From Atopsyche davidsoni (taxonomy: Eukaryota > Arthropoda > Insecta > Trichoptera > Hydrobiosidae), in the NCBI GenBank assembly GCA_022113835.1, contig JAILWY010000023.1, positions 18,191,001-18,255,000 on the forward strand: DNA of 64,000 bases. Reading direction: 5' to 3'. The notes under the pieces were generated by a model. It had not been told where the DNA came from. It ran no database searches and worked only from the letters and a program-made list of their open reading frames with translations. Positions within the stretch are counted from its first letter, which is position 1. Each line of letters opens with the position of its first letter. A program made the position numbers and the translations under genes. This document shows positions 35,042-46,749 of the stretch, one piece after another.

Positions 35042-35131
35042 TTAATTTGTAAATCGACGCAGATCCAACCACTCCAGGCCTGGAGGGGCCATCTGCTCAG
35101 CCAGCTCCTCGGCGGAATCAGCGGCGGCCAT
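35042..35131 (-). CDS. Candidate short coding exon or small ORF, unknown
   Basis: On the minus strand an ATG in a strong start context (CCAGCCATGGCC) opens a 29-codon frame reading MAAADSAEELAEQMAPPGLE then WLDLRRFTN, ending TAA. Third codon positions are mostly G or C, although the surroundings are strongly AT-rich, which is typical of selected coding sequence. The GC-rich part ends after LDLR; the last few codons lie in AT-rich sequence, so the true exon may be spliced before the stop. The only GT there (GTCGAT) is a weak donor. The plus strand is also open across the block. I do not recognise the protein. Confidence 0.3.
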   Translation of the reverse strand: MAAADSAEELAEQMAPPGLEWLDLRRFTN

Positions 35132-35651
35132 GGCTGGCTATCTGATGACTTTCTTAATTATTTACTGGAATACTTACTTACACACAATACATCATTTAGG
35201 AGCTAAGAGAAAGGTAGCTGATTTCTTAGCTACCTCCGTTTTACTTTCATGCTCAGATCAGTCATCATTGATATTAATCCTGATTAACGCCTCGGCCGGT
35301 GGCTTTTGCTCTCTCCGTGTCCTTTCATTTATAAATCAGTTGTCAGTTATAACAGCCATGACTCATGCATCAGCTGCCTCTCCGAAGATCCCTTGAGTAT
35401 GCACAATCACTTAATGTCCAAATTGTTATTTGACCGTAAATAATAAATAAAAACTCTTCTTTGTGTATAAATCTCATCAATTTACCAATGACTGACACCC
35501 AAAAAACTTTTAAATAATTATTGAAACTTATCAACTGTCAAATATTTCTGTTGCCTGACATGATTAAAAAGAATGAACACCACACATAAAACAAATTCTG
35601 TAAAATAAACATATATTATATTTTTAATTTATGCATTTTATTCCAGGTAAT

Positions 35652-35792
35652 CAATATTTTTAACAAAGAGTACTTGATGGAATTCCATTTTAATATTTTA
35701 AATAAAGTACTTGGCTGATTTTTCCAAATGTAAATTTTTATTGGCGACCGGTTTCGCCAACCTTTCACGTTGCCATTAACAAACTTAGTGAA
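35652..35792 (+). repeat. Foldback element family 1, left half
   Basis: Carries GAGTACTTGATGGAATTCC, AATATTTTAAATAAAGTAC, CTGATTTTTCCAAATG and ATTGGCGACCGGTTTCGCC, AACCTTTCACGTTGCC. It stops before the second arm. Confidence 0.75.
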
Positions 35793-35799
35793 GATATTT

Positions 35800-37350
35800 A
35801 AAATAACAAGCAGTTAAGTGAACAATTGTTGAAGGGAGAGGTATAGGTTGTTAGAGAAAAAGAGGTGTAATGATTATCAGGTGGTAAGGGCCAAGGTCAA
35901 GGTAAAAGGCATTTTATTGCATGTACATTGACCCTAGAATTTGGTGGATTATTATAGTCTTCTGTAAGGAAAACGTTTCAAGTATTGACCTTTGAGATTT
36001 AACGATTCCTGCACTCCTCACGTGTAGAACCAATGTATTTTATTTCCTAATTTATGATTATGCTAATTATGCTTTTTGTTTTTGTCGGGTGTCGATGTAG
36101 TGATCTCTCAACCAAAAGAATAATATCAAAAAATATATTTCGGCATGTTATTGGGAGGTTTACGTTTTCTTACTCATTAATTTAGTACAGACCGTATTCA
36201 ATTTGATGCATTTAGATCTGCGTCACTTTTCAAACACTGAGTGATCCGCGGATCGACCGTGACCAGACCGCGATCGGCTCGATCGTTCACTGCACTTTTG
36301 GCGACTCATTTACCGAGTGGACTCATTAGCCACGCCGGTGTGCTGGCAGTCTCGTCCCCGCTCATCTTCCGCGCCTGGCGTGTCCTCGCACTGATGCAGG
36401 GCGGAGGATCACCGCATTATAAAAGTAGAGACCATTAAATTATGCCCAATTGACATGGAGAAAGATTAATGGTTTCCAAAAGTCTAAAGCTGATTCCTGA
36501 ATTTATAATGAATGTCGAATATCGACGTTAGCTTGTTTAATTCCACTGTAGTTGAAATATTTCAAATAAAAAAAAAAACACGTGAATAATATACATAAGA
36601 GTGCCTTAGACAAACACTTTCAATTCAGTCGTCATCAAATATGTTACCATAGTATATTAAATTTGTTGTTTCAGTGTCACGATGCATCATAGTATTATTC
36701 CAATAATCAAAGATATTTAAACCGCTAATGAGATTTAATGAAGTTTTTTGCCGTATAGCTTCGACATTTTATAATTAGATTTTCAAACCATATTATTTAA
36801 TTATAAATTAAGTATGGGTATGAATACTTTTCTAAACCGGAAGAGGATATTCCGTGCGGTGTGTGGACGCGTCCTCCATTGCGGCACAACAATGGGGCGG
36901 GCCGGCCAAGCGGTGTCTGCTCCCGCGGGTCTGCTCGCGCATATAATAATATCGAACAATGCGATTAAATTTAAATCAATTAGATCGCACTGTAGGACCT
37001 TTGTAGGCGGATTCCACTTATTTGAACACCAGACGACCGATTTACATTACAATTGTCTCGATCGTTGACATCGACTCGTCAGAAAGAATCGCTCGAACGT
37101 CGCTCCTGTCGCTGGGCCAGCTGTGGGCATCGGCTCAAATACTATATATTTGCATTATTATATATATACACAGAACCTACCTTCCAGATTCAAAGGGGAG
37201 AAAAAACAACATCAATGTTATATATTCATATAATAAACAAATAATAATCTTTTTTTTAAACGTCAATCCTGATCAAATTTTTAACCAATAAAGTTTATAA
37301 CATAATACTTAGATGATGGTTTAAAATAATCAATTTAGTAAAATAAAAAC
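35800..37350. other. Non-coding DNA with GC patches
   Basis: No gene supported. CpG-containing patches lie at about 36240-36400 and 36855-36945. Open frames across them have no recognisable domains. Confidence 0.45.
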
Positions 37351-37359
37351 TATGATTAA

Positions 37360-37526
37360 ATGATTAATATTATAAATAAAATACTTAATTGATTTTCCCA
37401 CGGGTAAAATTTTATTGGTAACCGGTTTCGCCAACCTTTTTTTACGTTGGCATTACCAAACTGGAGAATTTTATTTAAAATATTAAAATGGAATTCCACC
37501 AAGTACTCTCTATCAAAAATATTGAA
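37360..37526 (+). mobile_element. Foldback element family 1
   Basis: Contains AATAAAATACTTAATTGATT, ATTGGTAACCGGTTTCGCC, ACGTTGGCATTACCAAACTG, then the closing arm TTTTATTTAAAATATTAAAA and TGGAATTCCACCAAGTACTC. Both arms are represented. Confidence 0.75.
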
Positions 37527-37575
37527 TATAAATATATTATTACGTGCTATCAAATTTTATGATGTTTTTTGCAAA

Positions 37576-37775
37576 GCATGTGGAAAAATCACAAAAGTAT
37601 TTTAAAAATTAATATTTTTAACAGAGTACTTGGTGAAATTCCATTTTAATATTTATAATAAAATATTTCAGTGATTTTTCCACATGTTAATTTTTATTGG
37701 TGACATTCACTTACACAAAAATAAAAGCATTTGTTTTGTATTTTATTTAAAATATTCAAATGGAATTCCACCGAA
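37576..37775 (+). mobile_element. Foldback element family 1, with extra partial arm
   Basis: Begins with an inverted partial arm (CATGTGGAAAAATCAC). A forward unit follows (GAGTACTTGGTGAAATTCC ... GTGATTTTTCCACATG ... TTTTTATTGGTGAC), and the element closes with TTTTATTTAAAATATTCAAA and TGGAATTCCACCGAA. It lies only 50 bp from the previous copy, so it looks nested or tandem. Confidence 0.7.
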
Positions 37776-37799
37776 TAATATTAAATATAATGTTATGAC

Positions 37800-38220
37800 A
37801 ATTAAAATATTTAAATAAAATAATTTATTTAGAACAATTGACTCATTAACCATAAAAACCTTTAGAATCCCTACGTTACATGGTGTGAAGAAGAAAGAAT
37901 AAGCCATCAGGTTTTATAAAATATATATTGACTGTTTATTTCGTTCAATTTGTGTATTGTTTATGCGGCGAAACCCGTGTAAACAAAATGAGGTTAATGA
38001 CTCTAAAACTCACGTGTGTTTTTTTTATACCAATAATACTGGTCAAAGGTTGCGGGAGGCTAATCGGTCCAGTAATAATTGACTTCAAATGGTTATTAGT
38101 TATGGCGACTCAGAAGTTGTAAAAATATCAGATTCTTGCATAAAAATGTTGCTATGTACATTACTAATATGAAATGTTTGAACACACTTCGGATTTATTC
38201 TGCTTGCATCGTGAAAAAAC
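37800..38220. other. Non-coding DNA
   Basis: Nothing recognisable. A 64-codon open frame at 37928-38122 has a hydrophobic middle but no family signature. Confidence 0.4.
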
Positions 38221-38224
38221 AATG

Positions 38225-38684
38225 AAGCGCTCTACACACGTAGCAACAAATCGCAGTCGCGACCAATAAATTGCACAATGATGTGGCCATATTCCAGTAG
38301 TTTTTATGAGATTTCGCTGATTATCACTGGTATATGGCTACACCTATTACTGAAACATCTTCACTAAGTAATAAGTGAAACTATATATCTGTGTTTGTTG
38401 GGTAATTTGAATTTGTCGAGTATCCTCAGTAGTCATAATAAAAAAGTTAATTAAATTTGGATTATCAGAGATGAAATTCAACAAGTAACATTTGTAAACA
38501 TTAATGGAATACGCGCTTCTTATCTTCTGACAACCCTGCGGTTGTCCTCGGTCTCAGCTCCACTAGCGAAGCCTCGATTTATCAGCAAAATGTCACAAAA
38601 ACTACTGGGATAAGGCTACATACACCCTTGTGAAATTTGTTTGTCGCGACCGCGATTTGTTGCTACATATGTAGAACGCTTTTA
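38225..38684 (+). mobile_element. Family 2 terminal-inverted-repeat element (about 460 bp)
   Basis: The left end AAGCGCTCTACACACGTAGC followed by AACAAATCGCAGTCGCGAC is mirrored at the right by GTCGCGACCGCGATTTGTTG followed by CTACATATGTAGAACGCTTT. The inner 370 bp is unrelated AT-rich sequence without coding capacity. I could not identify a target-site duplication. Confidence 0.8.
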
Positions 38685-38699
38685 GTGTCACAGTTTAAA

Positions 38700-39600
38700 G
38701 GCAAGACACATATCAAAGGCTTCCTTGAGTTTCGAACATTTCACTACGTAGAGCTGATTGAGCTCATTGTTCTGTCGTTGGGTCCTCGCTGTCATGAGGA
38801 GCAGCCCTCGAGACTGCATCGGGGAACTGTGTTGACATAATAAAGGAAGCCAAGGGCCACCGCATTATGTCCCCAGTCTATGAGCTTGGATTGCGATCTA
38901 ACTGAAATATGGACAACTCATGGTTCATGCATGAGTTCCATGCAAATGTGTAGTTCTTTATGCGCATCGTTAGCTATATGGAAATATTTAAGATTTTATG
39001 ATACGCTTTATTTGCTTGATGCAATCGTTCATAAATTATTATTAACAGGTAAAGAGAGTTTAAATAAAGTAATGGTTTTATAATTTTGTCAGAAAACATA
39101 CATTATTTAGGTAGAATAAGGTACAACCAGGACTGGTCAATAGAAGTGTTCTTGACTTTGTTGTTTTTTTTTGCTAAAACATGCTAAATATGTTTTTTTT
39201 TTAATTTATATATACGTTTTAATTATATTAAATTTTAAAATAATTCGTTTTAAAACCAAAACTTGTCAAATTGTTTTTGTATCTAAGCTATTTTATCCAT
39301 AACGACTACAACTTGTAACTATAAAATAAAGATTTTACAAAATCAAATGGTAAGACGATTTAGATATGTTTTTTATCGCACAGAGCATCGTCAAACTGTC
39401 GTCGTTAAGTATAATGGTATCTCTATGGATTGATAGAGCTCTCATTGTCTCAGTAAAAATATTTTGAGTTGTTATTCTATTTATAATTACAAAAAATCAG
39501 TCAAGCATACTACATACGCACTCGTGATACATTTCATACGTCCAATTATTTATCTTATATATATATATACTTGTACAATCTTCAACTGCGACGTAGGTGG
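38700..39600. other. Non-coding AT-rich DNA
   Basis: Nothing recognisable. Open frames are short and without family signature. Confidence 0.4.
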
Positions 39601-39617
39601 ATACTTTTATGTACGTA

Positions 39618-39650
39618 TGTATATATATATATATGTGTGTGTGTGTGTTT
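39618..39650 (+). repeat. TA/TG dinucleotide microsatellite
   Basis: TATATATATA followed by GTGTGTGTGTG. Confidence 0.85.
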
Positions 39651-39691
39651 AATTTATTATTTAAGTTAAACACACAAAGGATACAATTATT

Positions 39692-39776
39692 TTATATTTT
39701 TATAATTTATTATAATAGTTAATATAATAATTCAAATTGTTTTCACCGTGACGATGGGAGTTATGTTGCCCCATTG
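39692..39776 (-). repeat. Dispersed repeat, copy 2 (inverse of 1421-1500)
   Basis: Reverse complement begins CAATGGGGCAACATAACTCC followed by CATCGTCACGGTGAAAA and then AT-rich sequence aligned along its length with 1421-1500. A family 1 foldback element starts immediately after it. Confidence 0.65.
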
Positions 39777-39779
39777 AGT

Positions 39780-39950
39780 AGTGGTGGAATTCCATTTTAA
39801 TATTTTAAATGAAATACTTTGGTGATTTTTCCACATATTAATTTTATTGGAGACCGGTTACGTCAACCTTCCACGTTGTCATTATCAAACTTTGTCTTGT
39901 TTGATAGTGCCAACCTGAAAAACTACTAAAGTGTTTTATTTAAAATAATA
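39780..39950 (+). mobile_element. Foldback element family 1
   Basis: Contains GTGGTGGAATTCCATTTTAA, GTGATTTTTCCACAT, TTGGAGACCGGTTACGTC, ACGTTGTCATTATCAAACTT and an imperfect mirror (TTTGATAGTGCCAACC), closing with GTTTTATTTAAAATAATAAA. Confidence 0.75.
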
Positions 39951-39959
39951 AAATACTTT

Positions 39960-41520
39960 ATCCGTTGGCAACAGGTTTTTAGCATTTTATTCAACAGCGA
40001 TGCGACGATTTCGAAAAGTAATTTCTTGACACTGGCGGGAATAACCCGTAACTTATCTGCCATTTATAAACCTTGTAAAGGAAAACCGAGTTTTCACGTG
40101 TATATATACATATATATATATATATATCGGTGGGCTGTAGAGAGCCCACTTCCTTGCCAGGTCGCATGCCGCTCGCGAGACAACGACCCCGCGAGGTCTT
40201 GCTCAGGTCGCGGCGGTGCAGGCAAACACGCTCACATGTGATAAATGTCTCATTATTTGACAAAGATATTCATTAAGCTATCACGAATCGACAACCGTGT
40301 CTCATCTTGTTGAGAATTTTAACCGATGGACCAGTGATATTTTAATATTTTACGAATAAGTAATAGATGGTCAATATGTATGTTCATTTTCACAGTTTCA
40401 CAATCTTAAATTTGTTTTTCACCGATTACTGATATTATGAAACAATGAGTTAAATACAAATAACAAACTAGATTTTTTTTAAATATGCGGCAAAACGTCA
40501 AAACCTGATTACAGGGACCGCGGCGTTACCCAATAAAACTTATATTAATATTGATAACGAGAATCTTATCAGTTTGTGCACTAAAATTAATATAAATGTC
40601 TATTTCACTAGAAGATAGCGAATAAATTGAATACTTCGTATTTTGGACGTGTATTGCTTATTTGCATATTTAGAGAGGACGACTTTGAGCTGTATAAACT
40701 TCGCGTAGTATCCGATGCATACTTGAACAGCAGCTCTGGGACACTCCAGGGTGCAAACACTGGCGCGCTGGACAACCCCGCGCCCTTCCGGCGTCCTTGA
40801 GCGGCGACCTTCAGCCGGCGCCGAGGTCGCAGAGGGGAAGGTTAGACCCCCGGCGAATTTACCGGAGGGGTTACTTATTAATAGGACCGTGCTGACGTAT
40901 GGAGATTGCACCTTTAAGCTCGCGGTTTATTTTTGTTTTTGTCTGCAACTCCACAACTTGTTTATTTTGAGGCACGTATTTAAAACGTGGCCGAGCAGAT
41001 ACGATGAAAGCAGGTTTTGCAGATGACAGTAATGTAGTGGATTTTCTGAGAGAGTGCAAGCTCTCGGCAGGTCAACGTAAGGTATGGAAGCTTTAGTCCT
41101 GGGCGTATGGCTCGAATGCATGGTCCTAACCTCGTCAAAGCGTCTTTAATTTTGTAAATATACGTAGTTTTGTAAATAACATTAGTTTTGTAATTAAAGC
41201 GAAGGGAAGTTCCGCGATTGTTAGGATCGCCCGCCACGAGCATGTAATGCTTGCGAACCATTTTTTCGAACATTGTTGCACTGCAGAACTTGGGGCTCGC
41301 CCAGTGGCGCTCGTTTGATAAGGACTTATAAGATATTTCAATAGTAAATGCATAAATTTATTATAAAAGGTTGATCTAATGGCGATGGCGTTCCTAGTGA
41401 TGCAGCTCCTCGCACGCCACGCCTTAGGTCAATAGAGCACCCCTGCGTGCAGCAACCGTGCCCGTCGGAAGCGACAGGCGCTCACGTGTCTGCAATAAGC
41501 TTTCATACATATCGAATTAC
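39960..41520. other. Non-coding DNA with a GC-rich patch
   Basis: A CpG-rich patch lies at about 40140-40225 and another at 40740-40870. Open frames on both strands cross them without recognisable domains, so no gene is called. Confidence 0.4.
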
Positions 41521-41544
41521 ATGTTAAATACGTGAATTGTTCGC

Positions 41545-41760
41545 CAACTTGTAAAGTTGACATTATCAAAATAAATCAAACGTTACAGTTGATATGTTGA
41601 TAATGCCAACGTAAAGCGCTCTTCACACGTAGCAACAAATTGCCCTCTCGTTCAACAAATTGAACAATGGTGTACTCTATTCCTTTATTTTTGAACAAGC
41701 GTTTACGTACACTGCTGCGACAAACTTATTGGATGATGGTCAAACAAGCGTTCATTAGTC
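41545..41760 (+). repeat. Mixed remnants of foldback families 1 and 2
   Basis: GTTGACATTATCAAAA and GTTGATAATGCCAACGT resemble the centre of family 1. They are followed directly by AAGCGCTCTTCACACGTAGC and AACAAATTGCC, the family 2 terminus. A weaker ACTGCTGCGACAAACTTATT string occurs about 70 bp later. Confidence 0.5.
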
Positions 41761-41769
41761 ACATCGGTC

Positions 41770-43230
41770 TAAGGAAATGAAACTTCGAATTTAACTTTTA
41801 TCGCGTTATATCTCGCTGATAAATTTTTACTTTTTAGGAATAACCTCATCACTAAATATTACCCAGCAAATTCGATCGTTCAGTCGTTGAACCTGAGAGG
41901 ATACCGGTGGAGTGTGGCGGGTCCTAGATGTCTTTTTGCACTGAAGAACTGGTCGGAAGGTTTCTTTTGTTTATTTAGTCAGTGTAGCTGTTTTTTTTAA
42001 GTAGACGATAATTTAAAAAAAATAACATGGTGCTAAAATATACTTAAGTGGACTGTTTCATCGCTACTAAAAATTTTGATATTTTATAATATATAAATAT
42101 GCCGGTATCGGGTATACCTTTGTAAGAAGGGCGTGCACTGCAGCAAGTTTAGGACGCTCCCGCCCAGTGCACTGTCAGTATAACTGCACGCTTTGCAGCT
42201 GTCGTTGAAAGTTAATCCAGGAAAGCTCACTTTCGTCCAGGCTGTTGGACATGCGGGGGGACGTGCTCCCTTTGTCGGGCGGCTGGCGGAGCGCGAGGCG
42301 TCGGCCGCCACGGCAGCCGCCTGGGTGCATCGATCGCCGCCCCGCCTCCCCGCAGCCCCGCCGCCCCGCCGCCCCGCCGCCCCGGAGGTTGCAGCTAAAT
42401 GCATTTGCTGGAAGCTCCACTAGTCTGGGAGCACTGGAAACTCAAACATACTAAAAATAACTTTAAAATTCAACTCAACGTAACGTTTCACACTTTGGTA
42501 TTTTGTACAGTAAATTTGAATGTGCTTTGGAAAATAATCGAAATATTAAACGATACATCTTTGATTTACATGATTTGTGAGTTTGTGATTTTTTTTCAAT
42601 TCGATTACTATAAACATCGGCTATTAGATTAAAAACATATAACTGTTTTCTTAAGTAGAATATACATTGCAAATTATTTACCAGCTTAAATAATTTTTCA
42701 AAAGAAAACAAAATAAATAAATAATAATATTCATTTGATGAAACTTTATAAAATAAATATTGCTACTTGACAACACGATTGTCTACAAATATCTATAATT
42801 AATCAATTTTGAAAATAAGGGGTTTTACATATTAACCAGTTGGAAACAAGAATACTTGCAAAGAAGATCAATGAGATCGACGTAAAAAAATATATACAGT
42901 GCCAAGAAGATGGACGCGTGAAAAACCTACCGTGGACCGCGCCACACAATACGATTGTTTGATGTCAAAAGAGTAGGAGAAAAGTAATTTTAACTTATCT
43001 CTTAACTAGCTAGGTTTTCCGAAATCAGAATTTTATTTCTAAAAAGGTTATCTTTTCTTGTAAAGGTATTTCTGAATGTTTAAAATAAAATGTTGCTCTC
43101 AACAGTATAATATATAGCCCTGAAAACGATAAGGTACATTCAAGGGCAGATTCACTGAGGTGTTTGCATTGTCAGGTCCACCGTGAGTATTTAGTTCGCT
43201 AGTGTTTTCCAGGTGCAGACGCGGGCGTAA
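41770..43230. other. Non-coding DNA with a GC patch
   Basis: CpG-rich at about 42240-42390, including a short CCCCGCCG run. No recognisable product. Confidence 0.4.
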
Positions 43231-43235
43231 CTCAC

Positions 43236-43317
43236 CGATAGTTTTATTTGGATTTTTCGTTTGATTTATTTCCCCGGCACTGCCGGCGGTGAAGTCCCGT
43301 CTGGCCCGAGTCTCCAT
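43236..43317 (-). CDS. Candidate first coding exon, unknown gene
   Basis: On the minus strand, ATG at 43315-43317 (context CCGAATGGAG) opens a frame reading METRARRDFTAGSAGEINQT then KNPNKTI. It reaches a consensus donor ATCG/GTGAGT at 43235, leaving one base of a split codon. G+C is raised over the first 50 bp. The frame would run on for 72 codons if unspliced. I do not recognise the protein. The donor and start context support it; nothing else does. Confidence 0.25.
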
Positions 43318-43329
43318 TCGGCTCGGTGG

Positions 43330-44580
43330 GAATATCGAACACTCAAAAACGTCAATAGTAGATTGAGGTGTGATCTATCTAACCACATTGTAATGTGTAT
43401 TTTATTTATTCTAATATAAATATAAACCAAACTAAATAGTTTACAAAAATATAAATACCAGTGAAGGTCTTTCTCTTTGTAGAAATATCGCCATGGAAAT
43501 AAAGATTTAATAAAAAGGTTAAAAAAAAAAGTTATTAATTAAATTATAAAATGCATTCCATTATTAATAAAAATAATAAATTTAGTATAACCGAAATTTT
43601 TACGCAAAGCTAAATCATACTAACGATTATAACTTAAGAAAATATTTAAATAAATAAGTTATTTTTAGCTTTTTTATTACTATTTTAATATATTCGCATA
43701 AAGCATAGACCGTAATCTACGGTCAGATTTATGACAGAACTCACCGACATCAGGACCGGGCCTCTTCTATCAACAACGCCGTCGAATACGGTTGTGCAAT
43801 AACGACGCAGTGATATATCTTGACAGCCCGGTTAAACAGTACAGCAATACAAAACGTGAAATAACAGTAGTTCTACGTGAGTAATGAAGAATCGTTAAGA
43901 ATTTAAATATTAAATTGTGGGTGTCTCTCCTGAGTTCCCGGTGCGCGGTCACCCTAGGTCTGGCGGAATACTCCGCCCGACAAAAATGAATACCGAATAG
44001 GAAGCTTCAAGCTTAAATATCACCGGGCAGGTATTTTATAAAGCGGAGAGCTTTCCAAGCGACGTTAGCTACTCGCCCGAAGAGGCGCTGCAAGTGACGT
44101 TAACTGATTACAAAGGAAACGGAATTAAATAATTTAATTAACTACCATAAACCACCTGCGATTAAATTTATGAATTTAACTGAGAAGCAGACCGTCTAAA
44201 AACGCCCACAAAATTCACCAAATAAATTGCTCGATGTAATGAAATTAAACAAACAAAAAATTGGTAAAATATCGTAAATTCAAATGCATCAGTTCTTTGT
44301 AGAATATTAGAAATATTTTTCTCGAACTCGGTTCCACTTTAACGTAATGAACGTATTTTTTTTCAATTAGCCTTAATTTCTCTCGATGAATAGACAGTTA
44401 ATAAAACATACTCAGAATTGATTAAGCCAAAAGTGAAAAATGCGAGTTTTTGTAGAGCAAACCTTTGATTATTTATATATGAGTCTTATTTAAACATTAT
44501 TTAGTGAATGATTTAAAAAAAATGTTTTAACTCTTGTTTTGGAATCTACTACTCGTGTACGGTTTTGTATACAAAAAGTT
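43330..44580. other. Non-coding AT-rich DNA
   Basis: Nothing recognisable. Confidence 0.45.
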
Positions 44581-44857
44581 GATTATTTTGTGATTTTCTA
44601 ATGCGCAAGGGTCGCCACCCAGCCTCCACCGTGCTTCGCGTCAGTCCAGCCAGGGCGGGGGCGGGCATCGATCTCGCTAGATGCAGCTCTGGAGCAGCGT
44701 CAGAGAACGGCGGAGGACGGCAGACCTTACCGCCACCCGCACCCGCCACCCGCCACCCACGGCTGGAGTCCGGCTGGAATATAGTTTATTTTTAAATATT
44801 TTACATACAATACGTACATTTTACAAAAACCCGAATCAATATTTCCATTTGACTAAC

Positions 44858-45003
44858 CTTCAGTGAAGTGTGTCTTGTTTTGTGTAATGGGTCGTCCGCT
44901 GTTGGTCGTGCGCCGCAGCTCTCCGGACACCGCGATGTCATATCGGGTCGCCAAATTGTCGAATGCCGTTTTTGGACACTCTTTTTGTGATATTTCAACA
45001 TCA
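44858..45003 (-). CDS. Candidate internal exon, unknown gene
   Basis: On the minus strand a block of 146 nt follows an acceptor-like GTTATTTACCAG and ends GAAG/GTTAGT, a fair donor. One frame is open throughout, beginning with one base of a split codon and reading DVEISQKECPKTAFDNLATR then YDIAVSGELRRTTNSGRPIT. A second frame is open too. G+C is about 50 percent, above the flanks. The polypyrimidine tract is weak. I do not recognise the protein. Confidence 0.25.
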
Positions 45004-46117
45004 CTGGTAAATAACGGCGCGACCGCCCCTCAGTTTCCAAGTACGTCGGTAGGTATTTTGTGAAATGTCGCTTTTTCGACTGTTAATATCTTATCGCTCT
45101 TACATCATACACGCATATATAGTATCACACACACTTGCGCGTTTACATAAAGTTTGACATATTTGCAGTATTTTTTCATTGCACAAAAGAAACTGCTTCC
45201 GATTAATGACTCTTTAGAAAATGTGAACACTCGGCAATGTCACACGGTTCATTCAAAATGATAAATAGCCCAGACATTGCAGAAATCTCAGAAGTGTTTA
45301 CACTGCGAATAGTTATTTAAGTTCCGCGAAGTACCGGCGTACTCGGCACTCGCCGGCGATTCCACAAATCGATCGAATCAACTCGGCCAGTTCCCTGTAT
45401 TGTCGCGGGCCCGGCACCGCCGGTGGAGCGATTTACGATTGTACATATCAACAAACATGGACGCTGAGGAATAATATGAAATGGAAAACCTTGCGTTTCA
45501 AAAGCTCATAATAATACGCCAATGCATGTCAGCGCTGAACTATTTCAGGTTATTTCCTGTCTAATCGACATTCAGGTTCTCAGAGTTCTGAAAAACTGTT
45601 AATCGAGGAACATGTAAAGGAGTCAGTAAACCTATCGCGCTTTCAATCAGTTTGTGCACCTGTTTTCTTGTCAATTCCGCTCGGGTTATAGTCCTCTCAA
45701 AGTAATTTTTTTTGAAGTTAGTTTTAGCACATTTCATAGCTAAATAAATATAAAGCTAAAATCCTAAAACACGGGTGATTTTCACGGGCACCATCGAAAG
45801 TCTTCGAAGATTGAGCTATCAAAAGCGTAACATATTTTTTAATAAACATTACTTTACAATTATGATTATAAAAATATTAACAATTTTCTATTTTTATTAA
45901 TTCGCTTGAGAAAAAAGCGTCGTATTGGATATGCGAAATAGAATTATTCAATTCCAGCCTTTCAATACTCGGGCGTTCGTATTTGAGAATATGCAAATTA
46001 TTATTCATCACGATTGCAAGTGCGAGTGAACTGCTATCGAGTGGTGCTCCCGCGGGCTCCCCTGACCGCCCCGGAAGCTCGGCTCCTGGCGGAAGTAACA
46101 TTCTATTTTAATTAGCT

Positions 46118-46192
46118 GGCGCGCCCCCCGCCCCCCGCCCCCCGCCCCCCGCCCCCCGCCCCCCGCCCCCCGCCCCCCGCCCCTCCGCCCCG
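46118..46192 (-). repeat. 7-bp C-rich minisatellite (CCCCCCG)
   Basis: About nine to ten units of CCCCCCG on the plus strand, the complement type of the G-rich array at 5.3 kb. Confidence 0.9.
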
Positions 46193-46199
46193 CGGCTCC

Positions 46200-46740
46200 G
46201 GCCAGGGCCGCGAGGGAACTCTTCCTCTTGCGCGAGGAGGGTACCGCCGACAACCTACCGACGACATCTGGAGAATTACGCAAACTTAAATGTTTATTAG
46301 TGACTGTTCAACTTTGGTAGAATGCAGAAATTTTTTTTTTAACCTTGCGTTGTAATTGCTAATCAAAAAAAAGTACCATTGAATAGTTTACATATTTCCT
46401 ATACAAACACATACTAATAACTGTGGTCTTTAAAATTGTTACATATACCAGAACTTGATTGAATATTTTTACAGGCAGAGATGGCATATTTTCGCTGCTA
46501 GTATTTATTATCAAAAGAAGTCAGTAATCCAGGGCTGGAGTTTTTTTTTTGTATATTGTCTATGTCAATACGGAAAGAAACTTAATTTGCTTTTAAAATA
46601 TATTTTTTGTGCATCTCTCGAGCAAGAAAATAACACCTTACGAGTTAATAACACACGCGCAATGACTTTATGAAGTCATTAAAAAAATCTTTAGTGAATA
46701 GTAGATTTCTATAAGCAACTTTATCATTTGTTTCCCCGCC
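46200..46740. other. Non-coding AT-rich DNA
   Basis: Nothing recognisable between the C-rich minisatellite and the CpG-rich block at 46.75 kb. Confidence 0.4.
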
Positions 46741-46749
46741 GCTCCTTCG

